Below are positions 1 through 7,399 of a stretch of 14,516 nucleotides of DNA, piece by piece (position 1 is the stretch's first letter; every line of letters starts with the position of its first letter). The notes beneath the pieces were generated by a model that was not told the origin of the DNA, did no database searches, and worked only from the letters and a program-made list of their open reading frames with translations. The translations under genes were made by a program, and so were the position numbers. Location: the NCBI GenBank assembly GCA_947459455.1, contig CANHEC010000010.1:1-14516 (forward strand). The letters run 5' to 3'. The DNA is from Chitinophagaceae bacterium (GTDB lineage: Bacteria; Bacteroidota; Bacteroidia; Chitinophagales; Chitinophagaceae).

Positions 1-657
1 AGCATGCTGCTGTTGATGGCCTGCAAGCACGAGCCTTTTGTAGACCCCAACGGAGGTACCACCGGTGGCGGCACTACACCGCCGGCTGCTGCTGTGTGTT
101 TCGAAACAGATGTACTGCCCCTGTTTATAGCCAGCTGCGCCCGGGCCGGTTGCCACGACGCTACCACTCGTGCCGAAGGATATGTGCTGGATAGCTATGC
201 CAATATTGTAAAGAAGGGATTGAAAGCAGGCAGTGCTTCGGCTAGTAAACTGTTTACCGTGCTGAATGCCAGCGGTACCGACCGCATGCCTCCGCCGCCC
301 AATGCTGCGTTGACCGCCGATCAAAAAAAGCTGATCGAGAACTGGATAAACGAAGGCGCAAAGAATACTACTAACTGCGCTACTGCCACCTGCGATACCA
401 GCAATGTAACCTTTAGCAAATCGGTGTTGCCCATCATCAACAATGCCTGCCTTGGCTGTCACAACAATTCGCTGGCCAGCGGCGGCTACAACTTTAGCAC
501 CTACACCGGCGTAAAGGCCTCGGTTACGGCCGGCCGCCTGATAGGTTCTATCAACTACACGCCGGGCTTCAGTGGCATGCCGCAAGGTGCCAAACTCAGC
601 GCCTGCCATATCAATACCATTCGCAAATGGGTGGATGCAGGTGCTCTCAACAACTAA
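1..657 (+). CDS. Two-domain c-type cytochrome lipoprotein (5' partial)
   Basis: Probable outer-membrane or periplasmic lipoprotein that carries two haem c groups and passes electrons in the envelope. The frame is open to the window edge. The first ATG (base 4) leaves only six residues before the lipobox LLMAC, too short for a signal peptide, so the true start lies upstream. Numbering from that ATG, lipid Cys is residue 7, followed by a Gly/Thr/Pro-rich linker. Domain 1 (about 32-125) has an unusual CX4CH site (C45, C50, H51) and a possible Met ligand at M95 in RMPPPP. Domain 2 (about 129-217) has a standard CLGCH site (C149-H153) and possible ligand M192 in SGMPQG. Domain 2 is closely similar to the next gene's product. 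Each domain also has Cys residues outside the haem site that could form a disulfide. The electron partner is unknown. Planctomycete-type cytochrome C domains are the nearest family by eye. Confidence 0.82.
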   Translation, partial: SMLLLMACKHEPFVDPNGGTTGGGTTPPAAAVCFETDVLPLFIASCARAGCHDATTRAEGYVLDSYANIVKKGLKAGSASASKLFTVLNASGTDRMPPPPNAALTADQKKLIENWINEGAKNTTNCATATCDTSNVTFSKSVLPIINNACLGCHNNSLASGGYNFSTYTGVKASVTAGRLIGSINYTPGFSGMPQGAKLSACHINTIRKWVDAGALNN

Positions 658-684
658 TTTTCTGACAAGCTTCCAGCCTACTAC

Positions 685-1074
685 ATGAAAAAGATAAAAG
701 GTACCAGCTATGCGCTGCTGGCTGCGGCCGCTCTGGCTACGTCTATGCTCAGCAGTTGCTACTATGATAAAGCAGATATCGTCTATCCAACTGCCGGCGC
801 ATGCGATACCACGGCTGCTACATTTTCGGCCAAAGTGCTGCCGCTGATGAATACCAGCTGCAACATGTGCCACGGCGGCACCGCCAGTGCAGGTGCTGGC
901 ATCAAGCTGGATACCTATACGGGTGTGAAGGCCCAGCTGACCGCCGGCCGATTGCTTGGTAGCATACAGCACCAATCGGGCTTCAGTGCCATGCCCAAAG
1001 GCGGCACCAAACTCAGCGATTGCAACATTGCTATTATCAAAGCCTGGGTCAATGCAGGCGCACTCAATAATTGA
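685..1074 (+). CDS. Small single-haem cytochrome c lipoprotein
   Basis: A 129-residue lipoprotein with one haem c site, probably an electron carrier tethered to the outer membrane. The signal peptide is clear: MKK start, hydrophobic stretch, lipobox LSSC with lipidated C25. The haem site is CNMCH (C59-H63), and M103 in SAMPKGG is the likely second iron ligand. Two further Cys, near residue 40 and in the LSDC segment near the C-terminus, match positions in domain 2 of the upstream protein and may form a disulfide. The two proteins share the pattern TYTGVKA, TAGRL, GSI, GF, MP, KLS, AGALNN, so they come from a duplication. The gene starts 27 bases after its neighbour's stop and is probably cotranscribed with it. 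The haem-binding assignment is firm; the specific role is not known. Confidence 0.85.
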   Translation: MKKIKGTSYALLAAAALATSMLSSCYYDKADIVYPTAGACDTTAATFSAKVLPLMNTSCNMCHGGTASAGAGIKLDTYTGVKAQLTAGRLLGSIQHQSGFSAMPKGGTKLSDCNIAIIKAWVNAGALNN

Positions 1075-1105
1075 TTTTTCCATCACCTACCAATCAGATT
1101 TGATT

Positions 1106-1660
1106 ATGAAACGCATTTTTCTGCTTACTACCACCTTTATGTTGGCAGCAGCTGCCCAGGCCCAGGTGTGGTTCACAAAAACCGGCACTGTCAGCTTCTT
1201 TTCGCACACAGCGGTAGAAGACATTCAAGCCAGCAATAGCGAGGCTGTATCGTTTATCGACGCAGCCAAAGGAGAATTCCGGTTTCAGGTGTTGATCAAA
1301 GGCTTCAAGTTTCCGAAGGCTGCCATGCAGGATCACTTCAATGATGCCAATTATATGGGCAGTGATCAGTTTCCAAAAGCTGACTTCAAGGGGACACTCA
1401 CGAACCCCGCAGCCGTAAACTTTAAAAAAGATGGTGTGTACAAAGTGGAAGTACAGGGTGCTATGACCATGCACGGACAAACAAAAGCCATCAAGGTGCC
1501 GGGTACTATTACTATCAGAAATGGGGTGCCTACCGTTGATGCAGTATTCAATGTAAAGCGAAGCGACTTCGGCATCAAAGTGCCCAACTTTTCGGCTGCC
1601 AAAATAGCCGAGGAAATAGAAGTAACCGTAAAGTGTGTGTACGAACCCTATACGAGATGA
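1106..1660 (+). CDS. YceI-family periplasmic protein (first copy)
   Basis: A 184-residue secreted YceI-like protein. Known YceI proteins are lipocalin-like barrels, some of which bind a polyisoprenoid or quinone chain. I chose the ATG at 1106, 31 bases after the cytochrome stop, because it gives a clean signal peptide (MKRIFLLTTTFMLAAAAQA, cleavage before Q). A longer in-frame reading from 956 overlaps the cytochrome gene and has no signal peptide. Family features include the early FFSHTAVEDIQASN segment, the central HFNDANYMGSDQFPKADFKG motif and the alternating beta-strand C-terminus. It is a paralogue of the second YceI gene at 2757-3317; the DUF5777 gene lies between them. The neighbouring cytochromes make a redox or quinone-related role plausible, but that is inference. 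A hairpin with a T-run follows the gene. Confidence 0.88.
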   Translation: MKRIFLLTTTFMLAAAAQAQVWFTKTGTVSFFSHTAVEDIQASNSEAVSFIDAAKGEFRFQVLIKGFKFPKAAMQDHFNDANYMGSDQFPKADFKGTLTNPAAVNFKKDGVYKVEVQGAMTMHGQTKAIKVPGTITIRNGVPTVDAVFNVKRSDFGIKVPNFSAAKIAEEIEVTVKCVYEPYTR

Positions 1661-1667
1661 TAAGTGA

Positions 1668-1694
1668 GGGCAGCAATGCCGCCCGTCTTTTTTT
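1668..1694 (+). terminator. Possible weak intrinsic terminator or attenuator inside the operon
   Basis: The stem GGGC/GCCC (1668-1671 with 1681-1684) continues, after one A-C mismatch, with GC/GC (1673-1674 with 1678-1679) around a 3-base AAT loop. Seven T follow at 1688-1694. It begins eight bases after the first yceI stop and ends 29 bases before the DUF5777 start. With only six pairs it may terminate partially, giving more transcript of the cytochromes and first YceI than of the downstream genes. Confidence 0.5.
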
Positions 1695-1723
1695 CTTTTG
1701 AGAAAACCAACTAACGAACAACA

Positions 1724-2686
1724 ATGGCTGCAACAACCCTGGCCCTGCCGCTACCTGCACACGGCAAACGTTTTGGCTATTGGCCCTGGCTGCTACTCGC
1801 TTTATTGGCATCGGTAGTAGCCAGCGCCCAGGATGTAGATTTGGACAAGCTGCTGGCCGAAGAGTCGGCCAAGCAGGAGGTCCCGAAGTCTGATCTAATT
1901 ATCGCCACATTCAAAACCACCCGCATTGCCAACGGCCACAGTGTGGAGACCCTGCCAACCGGTGTACTCGACCTTAAAATCAATCACCGCTTTGGCACAC
2001 TGAATAGTGGCGCCAAGCAGTTTTTTGGACTCGATCAGGCCATGATCAGGTTGGGCCTTGATTATGGCATTAATGACCGCTGGATGGTGGGTCTTGGCCG
2101 GGCTAGTTTCCAAAAGCAGGTAGATGGCTTCATGAAGTATCAGCTGCTACGCCAACGGCAGCATGGCATGCCTGTTACGCTGGCTGCTACTGCCAGCATC
2201 ATGCTGCGCACCGATGATATAGGCGCCGGCCTGCCGTACACACCCAACTATACCGATCGTTTGTCGTATGCGTTTCAACTGCTGGTAGCCCGCAAGTTCA
2301 GCGATGCTATTTCGCTGCAGCTAATGCCTACAATGGTGCATTACAATATTGTGCCGGTGTCCAGTATCCCCAACGATTTGTTTGCGATGGGGGCTGGCGG
2401 TCGCATCAAGCTTACTAAAAGCACCGCTTTCACGTTTGAATATTATTACAACCTGCCCGGTTACCGCCTGCCCGATACCAAAAACTCCATCTCCATGGGG
2501 TTTGATATCGAAACCGGTGGTCACGTTTTTCAGCTGGTGTTTACCAACGGACAGGGAATTGCAGAGCGCCCTTTCATTACAGAAACTACCGGCGACTTTT
2601 TCAAAGGCGATATCCATTTTGGTTTCAACGTGAGCAGGGTGTTTCAGCTGGGCGGCCGCCGAAAGCAGACCGGAAGCAGGAAATAG
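1724..2686 (+). CDS. DUF5777-type beta-barrel outer-membrane protein
   Basis: A 320-residue predicted outer-membrane beta-barrel of the DUF5777 type found in Bacteroidota. The N-terminus is a signal peptide (hydrophobic YWPWLLLALLASVVASA, cleavage before QDVD). The family signature spans about residues 58-95, with FKTTRIANGHSVETLPTG followed by GVLDLKINHRFG. It is followed by FFGLDQAMIRLGLDYGINDR and then alternating aromatic strands to the end, where GFNVSRVFQL resembles a closing strand. The biochemical function of the family is not established. Its place between two YceI genes and after two cytochromes suggests it forms the outer-membrane part of the same system, either as a conduit or as a scaffold. 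The start at 1724 is preferred because it gives the signal peptide. The family call is from memory of its conserved segments. Confidence 0.8.
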   Translation: MAATTLALPLPAHGKRFGYWPWLLLALLASVVASAQDVDLDKLLAEESAKQEVPKSDLIIATFKTTRIANGHSVETLPTGVLDLKINHRFGTLNSGAKQFFGLDQAMIRLGLDYGINDRWMVGLGRASFQKQVDGFMKYQLLRQRQHGMPVTLAATASIMLRTDDIGAGLPYTPNYTDRLSYAFQLLVARKFSDAISLQLMPTMVHYNIVPVSSIPNDLFAMGAGGRIKLTKSTAFTFEYYYNLPGYRLPDTKNSISMGFDIETGGHVFQLVFTNGQGIAERPFITETTGDFFKGDIHFGFNVSRVFQLGGRRKQTGSRK

Positions 2687-2756
2687 CAGATATTTAGTGG
2701 ATAGCGCCGCTCAAAAGCTTGTGCGCTGCTCTCCTTTTATACAAACCCTATCAACC

Positions 2757-3317
2757 ATGATGCGAAAAAGCTGGTGCACCCTTGTAGCCTGGCTGCTGCC
2801 GTTGCTGGCTTTTCTGCAGCCAGCGGTGTTTGTTACCAGTACCGGTGAAGTGCTTTTCAAAAGCGAAGCACCACAAGAACTCATCAGGGCAACCAGCAAA
2901 GAGCTGAAAGGCGCCATTGATGGCAACAGCAACAGCTTTAGTTTCAAGATTCGCATTGCGTCATTCGATGGTTTCAACAGCGCCATGCAGCGTACGCACT
3001 TCAATGAGAACTATCTGCAGTCAGAAAAATTTCCGGAAGCCAGTTTTAAGGGGAAGATCATTGAAGACATCAACTGGAACCAGCCAGGCAAATACCAGTT
3101 AAGGGCTAAAGGCCAATTGCTGATTCATGGGGTGGAACAGGAGCGTATCATCAAGGCCGATGTCAGCATTCTACCTGATCGAAGCTTACGCATCGAGGTC
3201 GTGTTTACAGTGCTGCTGAGCGAACACCAGATACCCATACCGCGAATTGTAAAGGAAAAGCTGGCCGATGAAATCAAGGTATCGATAAAAGCCACACTGC
3301 TATGGCGGGGTGCTTAG
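2757..3317 (+). CDS. YceI-family periplasmic protein (second copy)
   Basis: A 186-residue secreted YceI-family protein, a diverged paralogue of the product of 1106-1660. I use the ATG at 2757 (2760 is equally possible), which gives the signal peptide MMRKSWCTLVAWLLPLLAFL. An upstream in-frame GTG at 2697 would only add a charged, Cys-containing extension. Family features are the opening TSTGEVLFKSEAP, the central HFNENYLQSEKFPEASFKGK, the KGQLLIHGVEQERIIKADV strand pair and the C-terminal EIKVSIKA strand. The early His of the first copy (FFSHTAVE) is replaced here (LFKSEAPQE), so ligand handling may differ. The sensor kinase begins 11 bases after this gene's stop, so the two are likely cotranscribed and perhaps translationally coupled. 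Ligand unknown; a lipid-like isoprenoid is the family precedent. Confidence 0.87.
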   Translation: MMRKSWCTLVAWLLPLLAFLQPAVFVTSTGEVLFKSEAPQELIRATSKELKGAIDGNSNSFSFKIRIASFDGFNSAMQRTHFNENYLQSEKFPEASFKGKIIEDINWNQPGKYQLRAKGQLLIHGVEQERIIKADVSILPDRSLRIEVVFTVLLSEHQIPIPRIVKEKLADEIKVSIKATLLWRGA

Positions 3318-3328
3318 TAACATACCAG

Positions 3329-6199
3329 ATGCGGGCCAGCCAGCGCTGGCTGCTGGTGCTGCTGCTTTTGCTCACCACAGCGGCATCGGCACAATTGCCT
3401 TATCAGCTGCCAGATGATGCTGCCGGGCTGAAAATAAACTGCCTGGCGCAGCAGCCCGACCAGCGCCTGTTGGTGGGCACTACCCACGGGCTGTACCTGT
3501 TCAATGGTATTGCGTTTACACTACTACCTGCTGATAGCTCTTTGCGTGGCGATGCCATTACCGCCATTGAGCAGGGAGTGGCTTCGCCATGGGTGGGACT
3601 GGCCAGTGGCCGAATAGCACAGTGGCGACAGGGCCGGCTGCAGGTATTGGGCTTTGAAGAAGGACAGTTTGCCCGACCGATCACCGACATTGTAAGCGAT
3701 GCACAAGGCCGCCGCTGGTGTGCCACAGCGGGTGAGGGTATTTATTGTTATCAGCAAAACCGCTGGTTTCATATTGGCGCCGATGATGGCCTGAGCGATG
3801 AGTACGTGTATGATTTGCAGCCCATGGGCCGTACAATGGCTGCCGGCACCGATGGGGGTGTGAATTTTATCCAGTTTGAACAAGGCCGCAAGCAAATAGT
3901 GCAAGTGGGTATGCGACAAGGATTGGCCGATAACATTAGCCTGTCGCTGGCGCTGCTGGCGCCGGGTAAATTGGTGGTAGGTCACCAGGAGAAAGGGCTA
4001 TCGGTTTTGCGCTGGCAAGAAGGAAGCGGGGCCGCTATTTTGTACACCACCCCCACATGGCCATACGGTAGCGTGCTGCAGCTGCAGGCCACTGCCGATG
4101 CCGTGTATACTGCCACTGCCGATAGCGGTCTGGTATCGTGCAGTTGGGCGGCCAATACGCTCACTACTGTTCGGGCACAAGGTGCTATGGCACAGCACTT
4201 GCTGCTGGATGCCGACCAGCGCCTATGGAGCAGCCATGCCACCCAACTGCACTACTGGCTGCAGCCGCAGCTGACCTTGTGGCAGGCAGCAGCCTCGCTC
4301 ACCAACGACGATGCTACCTATGCCATACACGCCAGTGCCGATGGCTATTGGTGGCACAGCCGGCGCAATATGATAACCGCTACCGCCTGGGCCAACCCAA
4401 CCGAAAGCACCACCTACACACTGCCGCTGCCGGCACAATCGGTGGCCATCACCTGCCTGTATCGAGATGCAGCAGGTGTATTGTGGGTAGGTACCATGGG
4501 CCACGGCATCTGGTTGATACACACGGCTTCGGGTACGGTGCGGCAGTTGCAACTGCCGGGCTTATCGGCCACTGCCAATGTGCTAAGCATTGCAGGCAGG
4601 CAACAGCAACTTTGGCTCAGCAGCCTGGAGGGGCTGGCGCAAATAGAGTGGCAGGCGGCAGCTGGCACACCGTGGTGGAAGCAATACAAGTTGGCACCCA
4701 GCCCGGCAATACCCGGTATTGGAACCAACTACGTGTATCAAATTTTTGCCGATAGCAAACAACGATTGTGGTTTGGAACCGACGGCAAGGGTGTAACAAT
4801 GCTGGCCAATGGGCAGGCACGCCAATACAATACGGGCAATGGCTTGACGGGCAATGTGGTGTACAGCTTTGCGGAAGACAAATATGGCCGGGTGTGGATG
4901 AATGTGCTGAATGGCGGACTGTGCTATATAGACAGCAGTGGCAAGGTGCGCACCATGGGCGTGGCGCAGGGCCTGAGTACAAACAAGGTGGCCACGGTAT
5001 TGGCTACTGGTCATGGCAATGTGATTGCTATTTCAGAACAAGCGGCCGATATCATTGACGCGGCAACGCTGGCGGTTGACAACTGGGATGCCACAAAGCT
5101 GGGGGCTACTTTATCTACCGATCTGCACAGCAGTGCAGCGGGCCCCAGCACAGTACTCATGGCCAGCAGTCGTGGCATTTTGCAGCTGCGGGTACCGGCG
5201 GTAGTGCAGCCACCAGCTGCCTTCATCAGCAGCATCGAGCTGTTTATGCAGCCGATTGATACGGCCCGTCATGAGTTTACGGCCGATGAGCATCTAATCG
5301 GCTTTCATTTCGATGCTGTCAGTTTTTTGCATGCGGCCGATTTGCAGTTTCAATACAAGCTCGAGGGCCTTGGTACCCGGTGGAATAGCACCCGCGACCG
5401 ATACATCAACTTTCCAAAACTACCACCTGGCAGTTATCGTTTTTTGGTGCGGGCATCTGTCAATGGTGCGTTCGATCAATCGCCCATCTACAGTTTTCAG
5501 TTCACCATAGCACGGCCGTGGTGGCAGCAATGGTGGTTTATAATGCTGGCTACGGTATTGTTGGCTGGCAGTATATGGTGGGCCATTCGCCTACGCGAGG
5601 CGCAGCTGCGACGCCTGCAGGCTGTGCAGCAAGCACACCTGATGAGCCAGCTGGAAACCCTGCGCAATCAGGTGGGGCCGCATTTCTTTTTTAATAGTCT
5701 CAATACCCTGATGGCGCTGATAGAGGAAGACCGGGATGCGGCCTTGCGCTACACCTCCCACCTCAGCGATTTTTTCAGAAAATTGGTACAGCTACGCGAT
5801 GATCACACCATTTCGCTGGCACAAGAGCTGGCTTTGGTAAATGATTATTTGTACCTGCAGCGCCAGCGTTTTGGCGAAGCGCTGCAGCTGGACAATCAGT
5901 TACCGGCAGCACAGTCGGACCTGCTGCGCATTGCGCCGCTTACGCTGCAATTGCTGGTTGAAAATGCGATTAAGCACAACGCTTTTACGAGCCAGCAGCC
6001 GTTGCACATTGTGCTGCAATTGCACGACGGTTGGCTGACAGTGCGCAACAATCGCCTGCCCAAACTAGACAAACCTCCCGGCGAGGGCATGGGCCTGCAA
6101 CATATCAGCCGCAGGTATCAATTGCTGACCGGCAAAGAAGCACAAATTGTACAAACCGATCAGTTTTTTGAAGTAAGCATTCCACTTCCAGCACATTAA
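3329..6199 (+). CDS. Sensor histidine kinase, beta-propeller / Y_Y_Y / LytS type
   Basis: A 956-residue membrane sensor kinase that probably phosphorylates the LytTR regulator encoded just downstream. Order of parts: signal peptide 1-21; periplasmic two-component propeller repeats about 25-640, with blades ending in LWVGTMGHG (385), LWFGTDGKG (480) and VWMNVLNGG (522); Y_Y_Y domain about 650-728; one membrane segment about 735-757; LytS-type His_kinase domain with GPHFFFNSLN, phospho-acceptor H785; and an ATPase domain with LLVENAIKHN (N879) and GEGMGLQH (918-925). I chose the ATG at 3329 over 3302, which overlaps the yceI gene and adds nine residues before the signal peptide. All catalytic motifs are intact. 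Such propellers usually sense an envelope ligand. The close link to the YceI and cytochrome genes suggests a related signal, but none can be named. Confidence 0.9.
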   Translation: MRASQRWLLVLLLLLTTAASAQLPYQLPDDAAGLKINCLAQQPDQRLLVGTTHGLYLFNGIAFTLLPADSSLRGDAITAIEQGVASPWVGLASGRIAQWRQGRLQVLGFEEGQFARPITDIVSDAQGRRWCATAGEGIYCYQQNRWFHIGADDGLSDEYVYDLQPMGRTMAAGTDGGVNFIQFEQGRKQIVQVGMRQGLADNISLSLALLAPGKLVVGHQEKGLSVLRWQEGSGAAILYTTPTWPYGSVLQLQATADAVYTATADSGLVSCSWAANTLTTVRAQGAMAQHLLLDADQRLWSSHATQLHYWLQPQLTLWQAAASLTNDDATYAIHASADGYWWHSRRNMITATAWANPTESTTYTLPLPAQSVAITCLYRDAAGVLWVGTMGHGIWLIHTASGTVRQLQLPGLSATANVLSIAGRQQQLWLSSLEGLAQIEWQAAAGTPWWKQYKLAPSPAIPGIGTNYVYQIFADSKQRLWFGTDGKGVTMLANGQARQYNTGNGLTGNVVYSFAEDKYGRVWMNVLNGGLCYIDSSGKVRTMGVAQGLSTNKVATVLATGHGNVIAISEQAADIIDAATLAVDNWDATKLGATLSTDLHSSAAGPSTVLMASSRGILQLRVPAVVQPPAAFISSIELFMQPIDTARHEFTADEHLIGFHFDAVSFLHAADLQFQYKLEGLGTRWNSTRDRYINFPKLPPGSYRFLVRASVNGAFDQSPIYSFQFTIARPWWQQWWFIMLATVLLAGSIWWAIRLREAQLRRLQAVQQAHLMSQLETLRNQVGPHFFFNSLNTLMALIEEDRDAALRYTSHLSDFFRKLVQLRDDHTISLAQELALVNDYLYLQRQRFGEALQLDNQLPAAQSDLLRIAPLTLQLLVENAIKHNAFTSQQPLHIVLQLHDGWLTVRNNRLPKLDKPPGEGMGLQHISRRYQLLTGKEAQIVQTDQFFEVSIPLPAH

Positions 6200-6229
6200 T
6201 CCCGCTTTGTTTTCAATCCCGTTTGCTAT

Positions 6230-7006
6230 ATGACTTTGCAATTTTGGATTATAGAAGATGAGCCGCCAGCTGCCCGACGCCTGGCCAAAATGATGGAGCA
6301 ACTATGGCCGGCTGCTACGCTGGCGGGTACCTATGCCAGCGTAGCTGATACGGTGGCCGCACTACAGCAGCAGGCTCCGCCGCAGCTCTTGCTCATGGAT
6401 ATTCATTTGGCCGATGGCAACAGCTTTCACATTTTTCAGCAAACCGCCGTTACCTGCCCGGTTATTTTTACCACTGCCTTCGATGAGTATGCAATAGAAG
6501 CCTTTAAGCACAACAGTGTAGACTACCTGCTGAAGCCGGTGAAGGAAGCGGAACTACAGGCAGCACTGAACAAATACCAGCGCTTGTACAGCCAGCCGGC
6601 ACCCGTGCCCGATTATGCGCAGTTGCTACGATCGCTGGCGGGCCCGGGTAAAACGTACAAGCAGCGCTTTGCGGTGCGCTATGGCGAGCACCTCAAAACA
6701 ATTGATACCAGCAGTGCCGCTTATTTTTTTACTGAAAACAAGGCCAGCTTTTTGGTAACACACGATGGCAAAAAATACATTGTGGACTACAACATGGACC
6801 AGCTGGAGCAGCAGTTAGATCCACGTCGATTTTTTCGCATCAATCGCCAGTTCATCATTGCCATTGATGCCATCGCCGAAATGCTCACTTACAGCAAAGC
6901 CAGGGTACTCATAACGCTGCAGCCGCCCAGCAAGCTCGATACGATTGTGAGTAGCGAACGGGCTGCCGCCTTTAAGCAGTGGCTGGACGATGCGCCCGGC
7001 GAGTAA
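6230..7006 (+). CDS. LytTR-family DNA-binding response regulator
   Basis: A 258-residue cytoplasmic regulator, partner of the kinase that ends 30 bases upstream. The receiver domain (about 4-118) has the acidic pair E9/D10, phospho-acceptor D57 in LLLMDIHLADG and the conserved lysine K102 in YLLKPV, so it should be phosphorylatable. The C-terminal LytTR DNA-binding domain (about 148-250) is recognisable from RFAVRYGEHLKTI, the aromatic segment AAYFFTENK and the motif RRFFRINRQFIIAIDAI. Kinase plus regulator form a standard Bacteroidota LytS/LytR-like pair. The target genes are not visible. The upstream envelope genes in the same run are the obvious candidates, but I found no convincing paired LytTR binding repeats in the window. 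The length is normal for the family. Confidence 0.93.
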   Translation: MTLQFWIIEDEPPAARRLAKMMEQLWPAATLAGTYASVADTVAALQQQAPPQLLLMDIHLADGNSFHIFQQTAVTCPVIFTTAFDEYAIEAFKHNSVDYLLKPVKEAELQAALNKYQRLYSQPAPVPDYAQLLRSLAGPGKTYKQRFAVRYGEHLKTIDTSSAAYFFTENKASFLVTHDGKKYIVDYNMDQLEQQLDPRRFFRINRQFIIAIDAIAEMLTYSKARVLITLQPPSKLDTIVSSERAAAFKQWLDDAPGE

Positions 7007-7164
7007 CGCCGTTTCGGTCGCTACTTTTCCGGTTTCGGTTGGTTGGGTAGTGCCGGCACACTGCCTTTGTTGCACTTTGCTGCCTGTTGCGGCGCTCCGC
7101 ATTCCACAGCAAAAAAGCCATGGCTACAGCCGTGGGGAAACATACATGGGTTCGCTAGGGTTTG

Positions 7165-7194
7165 GGCTGCCACCGAAGGGTGGCGGCCTTTTTT
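7165..7194 (+). terminator. Intrinsic terminator of the two-component operon
   Basis: A strong hairpin: GGC-T-GCCACC pairs with GGTGGC-G-GCC (7165-7174 with 7179-7188, with one T-G wobble) around a GAAG loop. Six T follow immediately at 7189-7194. It lies about 160 bases past the response-regulator stop, which leaves an unusually long 3' tail, and it insulates the metH leader from upstream transcription. Confidence 0.85.
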
Positions 7195-7232
7195 GTGCCG
7201 GCTGCAGCCCCCCTCCATTGGCCAGATTGGCC

Positions 7233-7240
7233 TACATTTG
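7233..7240 (+). promoter_or_regulatory. Possible Bacteroidota -7 promoter element for metH
   Basis: TACATTTG matches the TAnnTTTG -7 consensus used by the main Bacteroidota sigma factor. It lies just after the terminator and ahead of the structured metH leader, which is where a promoter is expected. No TTG sits at the usual -33 spacing (the nearest, 7218-7220, is too close), so the call is tentative. Transcription would begin near 7246-7248. Confidence 0.4.
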
Positions 7241-7257
7241 CACCCGCAGGCGGATTT

Positions 7258-7399
7258 GTTTATTGTTCGGCCTGTTCCTGTTTCTTCTCAGAAAAACCGA
7301 ACTAATAAACGAAGTGGATCATCGGCAGGAGGCCTACACTCCGTTTATCAGTCAGGGCAAGGGGGGCAACGCGAAATATCAAACCCGGCAGTGATGCCG
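7258..7399 (+). promoter_or_regulatory. Structured 5' leader of metH with competing pairings
   Basis: Bases 7258-7270 pair with 7297-7310 to form 13 base pairs with one bulged T (7303). Inside that loop, TTTCT (7281-7285) pairs with AGAAA (7290-7294). The 3' arm segment ATAAACG (7305-7311) can instead pair with CGTTTAT (7342-7348), because the hexamer GTTTAT occurs twice (7258-7263 and 7343-7348). A third hairpin, CGGCA-GTGA-TGCCG (7386-7399), has a GNRA-type loop. This layout is compatible with a regulatory switch ahead of a methionine-synthesis gene. I cannot align it with SAM-I or cobalamin riboswitch cores, so the ligand, if any, is unknown. The pairings were found by eye, not by energy calculation. 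Confidence 0.4.

Noticed and set aside
956..1105. N-terminal extension of the first YceI protein
   Set aside because: The extension overlaps the cytochrome gene and would bury the obvious signal peptide; the start at 1106 is preferred.
4138..4755. 205-codon plus-strand frame inside the kinase gene
   Set aside because: It overlaps the propeller repeats in another frame, and the product is a Cys/His/Ala-rich shadow without domain features.
7324..7398. SAM-I or cobalamin riboswitch in the metH leader
   Set aside because: Fragments resemble parts of known cores (GGCAGGAGGCCTAC like the B12 box; TTATCA and AACCCGGCA like SAM-I), but they are in the wrong order or lack the linking core elements. 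The B12-like box also comes too early in the leader. Only a covariance-model search could decide.
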